NCBI GenBank assembly: GCA_964017045.1
Contig: OZ024808.1
Coordinates: forward strand, 19,833,284-19,897,283
DNA from: Omphiscola glabra
Taxonomy: Eukaryota > Mollusca > Gastropoda > Lymnaeidae
Length of the DNA stretch: 64,000 nucleotides
Direction of reading: 5' to 3'
How positions within the stretch are numbered: position 1 is the first letter of the stretch; each line of letters opens with the position of its first letter. Positions 34,905 to 44,880 of this stretch are shown piece after piece. Under the pieces are notes generated by a model. That model had not been told where the DNA came from. It saw only the letters and a program-made list of their open reading frames with translations, and ran no database searches. The position numbers and the translations under genes are program-made.

Positions 34905-35150
34905 CTGGTAGCAGACACCTAAATCACAACCATGAAGCAGATCAATTTACGAAGGATCAAATATTGAGGAGGGAGAATTGTTTTTTTACTCCTGTTTCTG
35001 CTTGTTTTTCAATTGAATACTTTCGTGGTTCACGTGATCTTTGTTTGTTCTGACATGTTTTTTTCTCTTCTTTTTACAGAACATGAACAGCATCACCATG
35101 TAACTATTATTTCAAAATTTTTATTTTAAAAATAACTTATACATTTAAGA
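34905..35150 (+). promoter_or_regulatory. R2 leader region: probable 5' UTR exon with splice acceptor and upstream ORF
   Basis: A 3' splice-site-like sequence (TTTTTTTCTCTTCTTTTTACAG, AG at 35078-35079) precedes the R2 start codon by 71 bases. The putative leader exon contains a six-codon upstream ORF (ATG at 35083, stop at 35101-35103), which could dampen translation. The segment TTACGAAGGATCAAATATTG (about 34948) recurs upstream of R4 (about 42755), so the duplication that made R2 and R4 carried about 200 bp of upstream DNA. Splicing is inference. Confidence 0.45.
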
Positions 35151-36440
35151 ATGAATTACTCGCAGTGCAACGTATTGTTTCTGATTTACAAGGCTCACAC
35201 CGAGAACCTCTTTACAGAACCTACAGCTGCGTTCTTGGCAATCTTGCTGTCGGCCATTACGGCATTTACTCTCTGCGCCAACGTGACAATCATCACAGCC
35301 TTGACCTTCTACGATGTCAACGGCCCCACCGAAACGACCCGCAGTAACAACACCATTCCGAAGCTACTCGTGACATCACTGGCCACGTGGGATTTGATGT
35401 GTGGTTGCCTCGTCATGCCCCTTGGGGTCATTGAAGTTATCGAGAACGGTATCTGGATATTTGGTCACGGTCTGTGCGTGGCGCGAGATTTTGTGAATTA
35501 CACCTGGGTTTGCTCATCTCTGCTCCACATCAACTGTTTGTCTGTGGACAGATTTCTGGCCATATGTCAACCTCTGCGGTACAGGGTTCTAACTAACAGG
35601 ACGGGGTATGTCATGGTAGCGGTTTCTTGGTTCGTCCCTGTAGTTTTCAATATATTGCTTCTTTTTGTCAATAATGCGTTCAACAAACCACAAGGCACAG
35701 TGTATTATTGCACCGGGAATGAATGCGCCCAGGTTATAACCCGAGGCTACCTCTTATTTAGTATGGTGTTGATTTACTGTGTTCCATTCATTTGCACGTA
35801 CGTCCCATACTTTCTAATTATGAGGAAAATTCAACAATTAAAAAATAAACGACACATTCTCACAACCAAGACACACCAACGGCATTCTACCCGAACTATC
35901 AGGTACCCGGATATGGACAGAGGGATTAGAGGAAACAATATCACCAGATCACCAAAAATAACAAGAAATGCAATTTTTCATTGTCACGACTCTGCCATTA
36001 TTTCTGAAAATGATAACGCTAACGTTGGTGATCTAAACCTTTGTCAAAACGTTCCAAATGTAACTAAAACAACCCTTCCTTTTGAAGAAAGTCCAGGTAA
36101 CCCCAACTCATCGTCTGCACAGATTATAAAATACAATAATAGATTCCCTGTAAGTGTTCTACATGCTTCTATTCAGAAGTCTACACATATGCCAGGAAGC
36201 CGAAATCTCAAAGCCTACAAAACTGTGGGAAGCCTGGTTATCTGTTTCACCGTCTGCTGGTGTCCGACACTGAGCTTCGCCTTCGTGTTTTTCCGGTTGA
36301 TTGACGGCCTTTCCCCATGGCTCGTGGTGTTAGTTACGTGGATTGCCTACTCAAATGCAGCGATCAACCCTCTACTGTACTGTTGTAATAGCTCTGTCAG
36401 GCACGCTCTGAAGAATTTCTTCAGGAATGCGAAGAAGTAA
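35151..36440 (+). CDS. Receptor R2: intact class A GPCR, orphan, amine-receptor-like
   Basis: A single-exon, 429-residue seven-helix receptor at the cell surface. Visible landmarks: N-glycosylation site at Asn2; TM1 about 27-50 with Asn44 (1.50); TM2 with Asp81 (2.50); ECL1 Trp102; Cys109 (3.25) able to pair with an ECL2 Cys (187 or 192); DRF in place of DRY at 133-135; Trp160 (4.50); Pro212 (5.50); a very long ICL3, about 231-353; CWCP at 369-372 (toggle Trp370); NPLLY at 406-410. The position usually occupied by the amine-binding Asp (3.32) is Asn116. Long ICL3, short N-terminus and short tail recall aminergic receptors, but the missing Asp argues against a classical amine ligand. Coupling to a G protein is family knowledge; ligand unknown. 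AATAAA at 36590. Closest relative in the window is R4. Confidence 0.92.
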   Translation: MNYSQCNVLFLIYKAHTENLFTEPTAAFLAILLSAITAFTLCANVTIITALTFYDVNGPTETTRSNNTIPKLLVTSLATWDLMCGCLVMPLGVIEVIENGIWIFGHGLCVARDFVNYTWVCSSLLHINCLSVDRFLAICQPLRYRVLTNRTGYVMVAVSWFVPVVFNILLLFVNNAFNKPQGTVYYCTGNECAQVITRGYLLFSMVLIYCVPFICTYVPYFLIMRKIQQLKNKRHILTTKTHQRHSTRTIRYPDMDRGIRGNNITRSPKITRNAIFHCHDSAIISENDNANVGDLNLCQNVPNVTKTTLPFEESPGNPNSSSAQIIKYNNRFPVSVLHASIQKSTHMPGSRNLKAYKTVGSLVICFTVCWCPTLSFAFVFFRLIDGLSPWLVVLVTWIAYSNAAINPLLYCCNSSVRHALKNFFRNAKK

Positions 36441-38662
36441 AGACTTGATCACTGCAGAGGAATATTTAAAAAAAAATTTTTTTGTTTAGTTTAACACAAG
36501 ATATGAAGACATATCACCAAGCTTACCGTCAATTTATTTCCACAAGCCATCAGTATCATATCACGAATACAAACACTACAATAAAGGACATATTATAAAT
36601 TAAATAACTTCACATAAGCTACACATGACAGATTATTCAACATGCAGATAATATACTTTAAAAAAAAATTACAGATTTCCGCACGATTTAAAAAAAATCC
36701 AGATTCTCATTTAAAAAATCAAAAACTTATCAAAACAAAATGGGAAATAAAGGTAGAAATGTGTGATTATTCTCTTGTGTTGAAATACAATGTAAATAAT
36801 ATTCTGCCGGTATACTACAAAAATGTCGCTAAAACTGTGTAGCCTTTTTACTGTTACTAAAGATTGTTTCCTTTTCTTCTTGTATTTAATATAAAATTAG
36901 ATACATGACATTTTGCTCTGGCAAACTTGAGACCGATTTCTATTCTGTGTGTTGTTGTTTATTATCTCGCATATACCGATTCGTTGACTGCTTCCTAATG
37001 GACTCCTTCCAAATGGACTGCTGCCTAATCAGAAAATATGCTCTTGAGAGTATCTTATAAATATTCTAAATGTTAGAAAGTATGGTTCTATAATGAGTTC
37101 AACAGGGTGCAAAATATAATTCCCGATAACTACGCTAAATGATATATATATTATTTTTTTGATAAAGGGCAAGTGCATTTGGCGCGTAATATTTTCTTTT
37201 CGGAAATTGAAATCGTCTCAGTTTAAGTATGGGGTAAAAATATTCGCTTTTAAATTGGTTGGGACATCAGAATATTTAATATAGTTCATTGATGTGAAAT
37301 AAAAAGTGTGCAGTGACTTATCTTGGGGGAAGTGGTGTAGCAAAAATTATAAATTTTTAAATGTGCGTTACTAGAGTTCATATTTTGTCAAGTAACTTTA
37401 GTAGATGGGAAGTTCACGAATTGCTGTCAATCTTTCCTTAAATAAAGCTTTTTTGATGTCAAAAAGATACATTCGATGTACTACGTTTTTATTTGTCATA
37501 AAGATAATTTCAAAGTACTGTGTGTTTATATTTCATAAAGTCCATATTTCACGTTATTCACCTGGTCTATCTTGCCTTACGATTGGTTGGTAGTATATTT
37601 TTTTATTTTAAAAAGCACCCTTTAACAACCCTACAAGCAACCCCCTGAAATACATTTCTTACATTTTCACCTGGTTGCTGTACTACCCAACTTGGTTGAT
37701 GAAAGCGATGCGCGTGGAGAGAGGTGTCAATAAATTCCCCAAGACGTCTATCATGAGCTCCACTCTTAAGTTTAGGTGATCTATTCAATAATCTCTATTC
37801 TGTTTTCATAAAAATACTATGGTTGGAAATGCCCAAGGTAACACAATACATTTGACACTAAACAATACTCAGTGTCAATGAAAATATCTACAGAATGTTT
37901 ATTATTTAAATTTGACGTGAAGTATATTTCATAATGTTTAAATAATTATACTAGCTAAATGACTCTATGTACAAACAAATTAAATAATAACAGAAGCAAA
38001 TCGAAATACCTCCTTAACAGTGGAGTCCTTGATGCAAGCTATTTCTTCCCTAATTATTGGCATTGTCTTTTGTGGCCAGTCGTCTAAGAATGTGATTAGT
38101 TCTCTTTAGTGATTTCTTTCGCAAATGTATGTATATATGTCTACTGTCAACACGTCCATACACGTGTATGAAATGATCTGAACTTACACAAAAAATGGTG
38201 ACTATTCCATGAAATATATTACACTTACAGTATCACTTCCAGGATTTACCCCAATAAATCTATACAAAATATCCCCCAGTCGACTCTCACTCACTTAATA
38301 TTACAAACAGCTTCTACACGCTCTGTGAAAGCTGGGATCCCTGCTCACTCATACCCCCAGATTGTGACCCTGCCTTTACGGATCACTATTACTAGCCTAA
38401 CAACACCCCCCTCCACGATTTAGAGATCTGTTAAGTAATTGACATAAACGAAAATGGTCACAACGGCTACGTCCTTCACCTTGGAAACAACGTATCAAGT
38501 CCACTGGAATTCCAGGATGACGAGTTATATATTACAGATTGTTTCTTCAGCGGGCAACAAGGGGCCACTCACAAAGGAAAAAAAGCAAGTACCAAAAGAA
38601 ATTTTGAATTCATTCAGAGTTAAGCTGGAGACAGCATTTTTAATAATTATTTTCTATAGCAA
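36441..38662. other. Spacer downstream of R2
   Basis: AT-rich, with candidate polyadenylation signal AATAAA at 36590. No further gene recognised; small ORFs are of chance composition. Confidence 0.45.
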
Positions 38663-38663
38663 T

Positions 38664-38704
<41 letters not shown>
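38663..38704. repeat. (TA)n microsatellite
   Basis: About twenty AT dinucleotides in a row. They give a Tyr-Ile repeat in a chance ORF. Confidence 0.95.
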
Positions 38705-38707
<3 letters not shown>

Positions 38708-38809
38708 TTTCTATGAACGTATCAAATTCACCAGCACGTTAATAATTTCAAAACATCTGAGTTGGGAAAACGTTTAGCTATAGAAACAAGTGTATTACTT
38801 CTCCCCTCC

Positions 38810-38960
38810 CCCCACTCAAGTGTCACGATTGTTGGACCATTGCATTAGCCTGGCCAAGGAATTAAGCTGCAGTCATGTTCCATTAGTCTGTTATATCCAT
38901 TAAATCTAATGCAAACAATTTAACAGCCCCACCCCCTCCCCCCACACACTATGCCAACAC
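38810..38960 (+). repeat. Duplicated block upstream of R3 (pair with 47637-47775)
   Basis: Shares CATTAG(C/A)CTGGCCA, CTGCAG, GTTCCAT and GCAAACAAT(T/C)TAACAGCCCC with 47637-47775, in the same order and orientation. Each copy lies roughly 500-600 bp before a receptor locus (R3 remnant, R5). It could be a conserved upstream element or just the edge of the duplicated unit. Confidence 0.55.
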
Positions 38961-39544
38961 GACTACGGTAAAAAAGTTGAGCAGAAAAAGGCGTCATCTG
39001 CAATGCTGTAACTAGGATAGCTTTGTGTCATTTCATAATAATGTCACTCCTTGTGAAGATGTTGTGAGTAATTGTGTTAGCAATTCTAAAATGTTTTGTA
39101 TTTTCCCCTCAAACTCCGGATCACGTCTTTTCAGTGCTTAAACAATTAAAGTAATAGCGTTAGCCGGTTTACAACCGCATTTTAACAATTCTAGAATCTC
39201 TGCCAAAAGGATGGATAGAAGGTAAGTAAAGAGTGTGCACATAGACAAGGGAAGGGATTTTTTTTTAGAAATTTTATAAGCGTCTGAATTGGTTAAACAT
39301 ATAGAGATATATAAATTAATGCACATTTCCATTTTAACGAAATAAATGTGTTAATTTATGTTTCATTTTTTTTCCGTGTCTTAAAATAAATAAATTATCT
39401 TAAATAAATTACGCCCAGAGTGAGCTACGTAAAAAGTGATACTTCTAACACACACAAATCATGTATAAATACGGTTATTATTTTTAAATCCAACATGTGC
39501 CACCTTGGGTGTCAACCCCGTCGCTCAACACCCCCCCCCCCAGT
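38961..39544. other. Spacer before R3 fragment
   Basis: No gene recognised. The 5' part of R3 (start codon to TM2) should lie here by position but is not detectable. A C10 run sits at 39531-39541, at the junction with the R3 fragment. Confidence 0.4.
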
Positions 39545-39705
39545 AAAAGTTCAAGGAAAACGGACAGTTTATTTTTGGCCCCGTCTATGTGCACCGCACG
39601 ATTATATGTGACATACAGGTGAGCGCATTCTGCAGTTGTCACGCCAACTGTATGGCAATCAGCAGAAACACTGTCAAATGTACGCCATTTTTGAACATAT
39701 ATCTA

Positions 39706-39880
39706 GGATCTGTTCACACGATCAAATTTTCCTTCAAGCATTTGATGCAATTCGTGTATGATGCCTTGTCAAAACTTTCAAATTACTATTTGATCAAATT
39801 CCCACCCAAAAAAATAAACCACGCACAAAATAGTGCGTTCATACAACAATTTGTCGCGAAATTTGATCGTGTGAACTGAC
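39706..39880. mobile_element. Short Harbinger-like MITE inserted in R3
   Basis: About 175 bp bounded by inverted repeats TGTTCACACGATCAAATTTT and AAATTTGATCGTGTGAACTG. The first about 50 bases match the left end of the 589-bp element at 53463-54051, so this is an internally deleted relative. It interrupts the ICL2 coding sequence of R3. The target-site duplication could not be resolved. Confidence 0.75.
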
Positions 39881-40082
39881 TGGGTATGCCAACATTGCAT
39901 TGTTCTTGGGCATTTACTTATCTTGACAACATCTGGCCCTATTATGGAATCATGGAGAGATCGTACGATGAACTACTGCACGGGGGAAGAATGCACTAAA
40001 AAATTCAGACATTTTAAGTCTATTGTTATATATTTTTTCTAGCCTTTTGCACTCCTTCTTCTTCAGTTCTTACATAGTGTAG

Positions 40083-41918
40083 CTCGGGAGTGGCCAAACT
40101 TTTGAACAGGCGGGTCAAATTTCAGAAATAATATTTCCTGGTTGATCTCGATTGATGAAGTCGCTACACAGTTTTCGTTAATTCGTGTTCTCACTTGTGA
40201 TTTGATGAGCTTCATTCGACTAAAACGGTGTTCCCATGCATACGTGTTTCTAAATAGCTTGATGAAATTTCTCTTTTAACTGTGTATCACAACACATTTT
40301 ACAATGTTCCATTTGTAATCTTCCTGGTAATACATTCACGTCTACCGCGAATAGCGTTGCAAATGCATAAAAATAGCTCTTGACTTTTTTTTAAAATCCT
40401 GAAATCGGTTTTCAAATTCGATATTTAAGAGAGATATCAAAGAAGCGTATTTATCCGCCGCCTTTTGTGTGACGTCTGGTTGCCATGACAATGTAGGAAA
40501 GTAAGTCAAGTTTTTTTTGTCCCCAACTGTTGTTCCCAAATACCAAGTTTCGTTTGAAATGCATAAATTATATACTATCATACGTTTTATTAATTAATGT
40601 ATCTTTCCCTTGCAGACGAGTATTAACGTCATTTAGGTGACTAGTTATATCGACCAGACTCTTTGTCTTCAAGCTCTGGGATAATTATTAACTTGCTGTC
40701 GAAGAATGATTGTCTTTCTTGCTGCAGATCAAACACTCTTTTCAACATTTCGGCCCGGGTCAGCCATCTTACTTCTGCATAAAATGTAACGTCATTATAA
40801 TCTGAGTCCAAAGACTTTAGAAATTCTTGTAACTGGCGGTGATTCAACCCGTTCGACTTAATGAAGATCACTGTTTTGAGAACGACTTTCGTGACATGGT
40901 CCATTTTTGAGGGACTTCGAGCATAAATTGTCCTGAGGAATAATGCAAAGAAATTTAGAATTGAAATATTACCGCTTTAGAAGACTTATGTTCAATCAAT
41001 TTGAACAAACCTTCGTGTTGCCAAACCACTGCTGCAGCACCATCCGTTGTTAAGACCGATAGGTTGTTCAGTTGTAACGAAAAGCGAATCAATGTCGATG
41101 TAACTACCTCTGACAAATCTCGTGACTTAGCAGTGTCCTGAAGTGGATACAGTGCCGCTTATTCTTCTGTCTTTTAAAAATGGCCATCACCACGTCTGGT
41201 AAAAATTGCCAATTGGGTAGTATCTGCCATGTCTGTGCTTTCATCCAATGCTAGAGTTGGGCAGTATCTGCCATATCTGTGTTTTCATCCAATGCTAGAG
41301 CATAATATAAACACTTGGATGATCGACTTTTCAAATAGATTCAATATATGTTCCAATGTCGTCTGACGAGACAGACTTATTTTTTGAGAAATCCTTCTTT
41401 TGGTCTGGACACAGAATTTCTACGGCGATCTCTGAAAAGTCCTTAATCATTTCACCATCTGAATATAATGGCTTCGACTGGCAGAGGCTAGTATCATGGC
41501 TAATGCATAACTAGTTTTTACATAGCATGTTTACTCTGAACCAGCTCTTATAGTAAATATCTTTTGTTGTGCAGGATTTTTTTTTTTTATTAAAGTCGTT
41601 TACTTGCTCTTGTCGAAATTGCTCTTTGTACTTATTAAACGTATTTGCATGTTTAGTCCAGAAGTGCCATTTGATGTTAAACTCTTTCAAAGGAGAAGCA
41701 GATTCGTTACATATCGATCATATGTGCTTTGTTTTAATTTCTACGAATATTCTCGAAAATTCGAGAAATTTCAAATTAGCTCTTCGCTATAATTTAAAAA
41801 TAGAGGATACGAACGACTCATGATGCAATGTTATTTTGGTGATATGTACAATAATTTTAACATTTATGTTCATTTGACCTAGCTCTGCGAGCCGCATATG
41901 ACTCGTGTTGGCTACCCA
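40083..41918 (-). mobile_element. Degenerate hAT transposon (ZBED5/GTF2IRD2-like transposase) inserted in R3 TM5
   Basis: About 1.84 kb flanked by a near-perfect 8-bp duplication (TAGTGTAG at 40075-40082, TGGTGTAG at 41919-41926). The ends resemble each other (CTCGGGAGTGGCCAAA on the left; GGGTAGCCAAC read inward from the right). The minus strand carries broken transposase reading frames in the expected order. About 41700-41400 gives KEFNIKWHFWTKHANTFNKY and SYALAMILAS. About 41310-41020 gives LALDESTDMADTTQLAIFTR and TTDGAAAVV. 40904-40641 gives SNGLNHRQLQEFLKSLDSDY and EVRWLTRAEMLKRVFDLQQE. 40581-40342 gives the YFPTLSWQPDV region. This order and these motifs fit hAT transposases related to the vertebrate ZBED5 and GTF2IRD2 proteins. 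Many stops and frameshifts: an inactive relic. Confidence 0.85.
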
Positions 41919-42260
41919 TGGTGTAGATTTTTATTGTAAGAAATATTATGAGGTCGTTTCAAACTCACGGCGCAGAATAAGACCTGTGGCATTTAGGAAA
42001 TGGAAAGAGAAGCTGATACAAGGTAGAATAAAGACGTAGAAAGGGGAGAAACACTGAACCCAAGTATAATTCTTGTAATTTTTGTCTAACGCACATGACT
42101 CAAATATCACAGTAACTATAGCTGTCTTATGCACAATGTTTCTTTGTTCTAACATTTTCTTCCGATATTCCACCAAATTATCATTTGTCCACCGGTATTC
42201 CTCGCTGACAATCGCCAAAATTTCTGTTACTGCCCTCAATTCTTTCGCTTCAAAACCCCC

Positions 42261-42734
42261 ACGAGATCTTTAAAAAACTATTTCCATAGTAACAACAAAA
42301 AAATAACGATGAACGGCCTTCGGTCAAAGCCTGCATCCTTTTTTCACAAACCAATGTTGAGCCATTACGTTCTTCTTCAACTCATTAAAAACCATGTGAT
42401 CTTTTTCTGACAATGCCACACAATATCATTCATGATTCAGTTACTAAAATTAATAAGATAATTACATTGTTAAGTAACACTAATGATTTGTTTATTTTTG
42501 ATTTCACAGATATTATAGTGTGCCCCAATATACACATCTACTGTTCAGAAAATTTTAACGGAGTTATTTCAATCTCAACATCTTTTTTGGAAAAAAAAAA
42601 ATCTGGATGGCTTTAAAAATTTCAAAATTTTTTTCTTTTATTGAAATGCCTCAAAAAGCAACACTGAATTGAACACATAACCTCCAGTGAATTCCGAACA
42701 ATTCTGCTTTAAAGCAGAAACACAATACATACCT
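42261..42734. other. Spacer between R3 and R4
   Basis: AT-rich. No gene recognised. Confidence 0.4.
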
Positions 42735-42945
42735 GGAAAGGAAACCATTTGAATTTACGAAGGATCAAATTGTTGAGGAGTGAGCATTAGTTTCTTCTGA
42801 TACTGTTCGATTTCTACGGTATATCATTTGAAGGCTAAATTAAACTTTTGTATAATCTGACCCACTGTTCTTGTAGCAGAATATTGACAGTCTTTCCATC
42901 AAACTATTATGTAAAATTTTTTTAACAATAACAGTTCCGTATAGA

Positions 42946-44243
42946 ATGAATTACTCGCAATGCAACGTGTTGTATATTATTTACAAGGCTCACACCGAGA
43001 ACCTCTTTACAGAACCTACCGCTGCGTTCTTGGCAATCTTGCTGTCGGCCATTACGGCATTTACTCTCTGCGCCAACGTGACAATCATCACAGCCTTGAC
43101 CTTCTACGACGTCAACGGCCCCACCGAAACGACCCGCAGTAACAACACCATTCCGAAGCTACTCGTGACATCACTGGCCACATGGGATTTGATGTGTGGT
43201 TGCCTCGTCATGCCCCTTGGGGTCATTGAAGTTATCGAGAACGGTATCTGGATATTTGGTAACGGTCTATGCATGACGCGAGATTTTGTGAGTTACACCT
43301 GGGCTTGCTCATCTCTGCTCCACATCAATTGTTTGTCTGTGGACAGATTTCTGGCAATATGTCATCCTCTGCGGTACAGGACTCTAACGAACAGGACGGG
43401 GTATGTCATGATAGCGGTTTCTTGGATATTCCCCGTCGTTTTAAACCTGTTGCCATTTTTTATAAAAAATGCATACAACGACCCACAAAGCACTAAATAT
43501 TTTTGCACAGAAAGGAATGCGCCCAGGTCACAAGCGAGAGCTACCTTTTCTTTAGCGTGGTGCTGTTATTCTGTGTCCTATTCGTTAGTACGTACGTCCA
43601 GTACTTTGCTATTTTGTGGAAGGTTAAACAATTTGACAATCGACGACAAATTCTTACAGCCAAGACAAAGCAGCGGCATTTAACCCAAGACGTCAAGCGC
43701 CCGGATAAGAAAACAAGGTCCAGAGGGGACGATATCACAGGAACACCAAAGACTATTCGGAATGCTATTTACCATTGTCACGACTCTGCCATTATTTCTG
43801 TTAGCCGTCTTTCTGAAAATGGCAACGCTGATGATCGGAACTTTGGTCAGAACTTTCCGAAAAGAATGAAATCAACTCTTCCTTTTGAAATAATTCCTGG
43901 CAACGCTACCTCATTGTCTGCACAGATTCTAAATTACAATAATAGATTCCCTGTAAGTGTTCTACATGATTCTGTTCAGAAGTCTACACATATGCCAGGG
44001 AGCCGAAATCTAAAAGCCTATAAAACTGTCGGCAGTCTGGTCATCTGTTTCACCGTCTGCTTGTGTCCGTCACTGAGCTTCGCCTTCGTGTTTTTCCAGT
44101 TGATTGACGGCCTTGCCCCATGGCAGGTGGTGTTAGTTACGTGGATTGCCTACTCGAATGCCGCGCTCAACCCTCTACTGTACTGTTGTAACAGTTCTGT
44201 CAGGCACGCTCTGAAGAATTTCTTTAGGAATGTAAAGAAGTAA
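42946..44243 (+). pseudogene. Receptor R4: full-length class A GPCR with a one-base frameshift in ECL2
   Basis: Starts MNYSQCNVLYIIYKAHTENL and is the closest relative of R2. The first frame runs 42946-43683 and the correct frame resumes from about 43509. Total length 1298 nt is one base short of a whole codon number. Alignment with R2 places the loss in the ECL2 cysteine region, where TGCACAGAAAGGAATGCGCC replaces a one-base-longer R2 sequence (43504-43520). After it the receptor is open to the stop at 44243, with DRF, a long ICL3, NPLLY and the RHALKNFFRN tail. The TM6 toggle Trp is Leu (TTG at 44061-44063, in CLCP). Two independent defects in one gene suggest a real, young pseudogene rather than only a sequencing error. 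A candidate acceptor TTCTTGTAG lies at about 42868-42876; AATAAA at 44292. Confidence 0.85.
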
Positions 44244-44880
44244 AGACTTGATCTCTATTTGGCCACTAAAGTCTAAGACACGCATAAGATAAATAAATAT
44301 CATGGGGGATCATGTCTATATAAATATATATATATTAAATGCTTATAATTTGAAAAATATCATTAAAAAAAACTCATTTCTAAAGGAAAGTATGGTAGGA
44401 TAAAAAGGCCAAACTCAGACATTTCGCTTTACGGGACAAAGTTCTTGTACTTTTGCAGAAACCATGACAAGCACTGGAAACTGGAGGCTAGATATTTTGG
44501 TCTTTATGACGCTGAGTGCATAGTTAACGACTTAAATTATATCATATTAACAGCAAGAGAAAGATACAGTTATGTTATATAAAAATGTTTAAATTAAAAG
44601 AATATGTTGCAAGACCCTGTGATGATTATTGCCCATCCTCAGATACTAATGTTAACATAATGTCAACTGTAACATCATTAAGTAATGGAAATTATAATAT
44701 ATTTATGATAAGGTCCCAGAAAAAGTTTGTCATAACATAGTTAAAAATTAAATTCAGAAATTCTGGCCAACTAAGATAAGCAACTAGGAAATTTATTATT
44801 ATCATAAACAGACATTGTTAAATCTGTTGTTACAGATTTTATTTTACGTTTTGATGACGTGTTTAATAAGACAAACATTG
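44244..44880. other. Spacer between R4 and the gypsy relic
   Basis: AT-rich, no gene. The first bases after the stop (AAAGACTTGATC) match the R2 3' flank. Confidence 0.45.

Larger units (their letters stand above)
39545..42260 (+). pseudogene. Receptor R3: degraded GPCR fragment split by two transposons
   Basis: Resembles R1 in three pieces. 39545-39705 covers ECL1 to ICL2 (TTCAAGGAAAACGG, GTGCACCGCACG, GTCACGCCAACTGTATGGCA). 39881-40082 covers TM4 to TM5 (GACTGGGTATG; TACTGCACGGGGGAAGAATG). 41927-42085 covers the end of TM5 and the start of ICL3 (AGAATAAGACCTGTGG, GAAATGGAAAGAG). The sequence then passes straight into DNA matching the R1 3' flank, so most of ICL3 and TM6-TM7 are gone. The 5' end (N-terminus to TM2) is also missing. 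There is at least one extra base after the ECL1 position, plus several stops. Unlike R1 it does not have the TGA at the ECL1 Trp; the aligned codon is TTT. No function is possible. Confidence 0.85.

Noticed and set aside
38454..38777. 107-codon frame from 38454
   Set aside because: It runs through a (TA)n microsatellite, giving a Tyr-Ile repeat, and shows no receptor or other motif.
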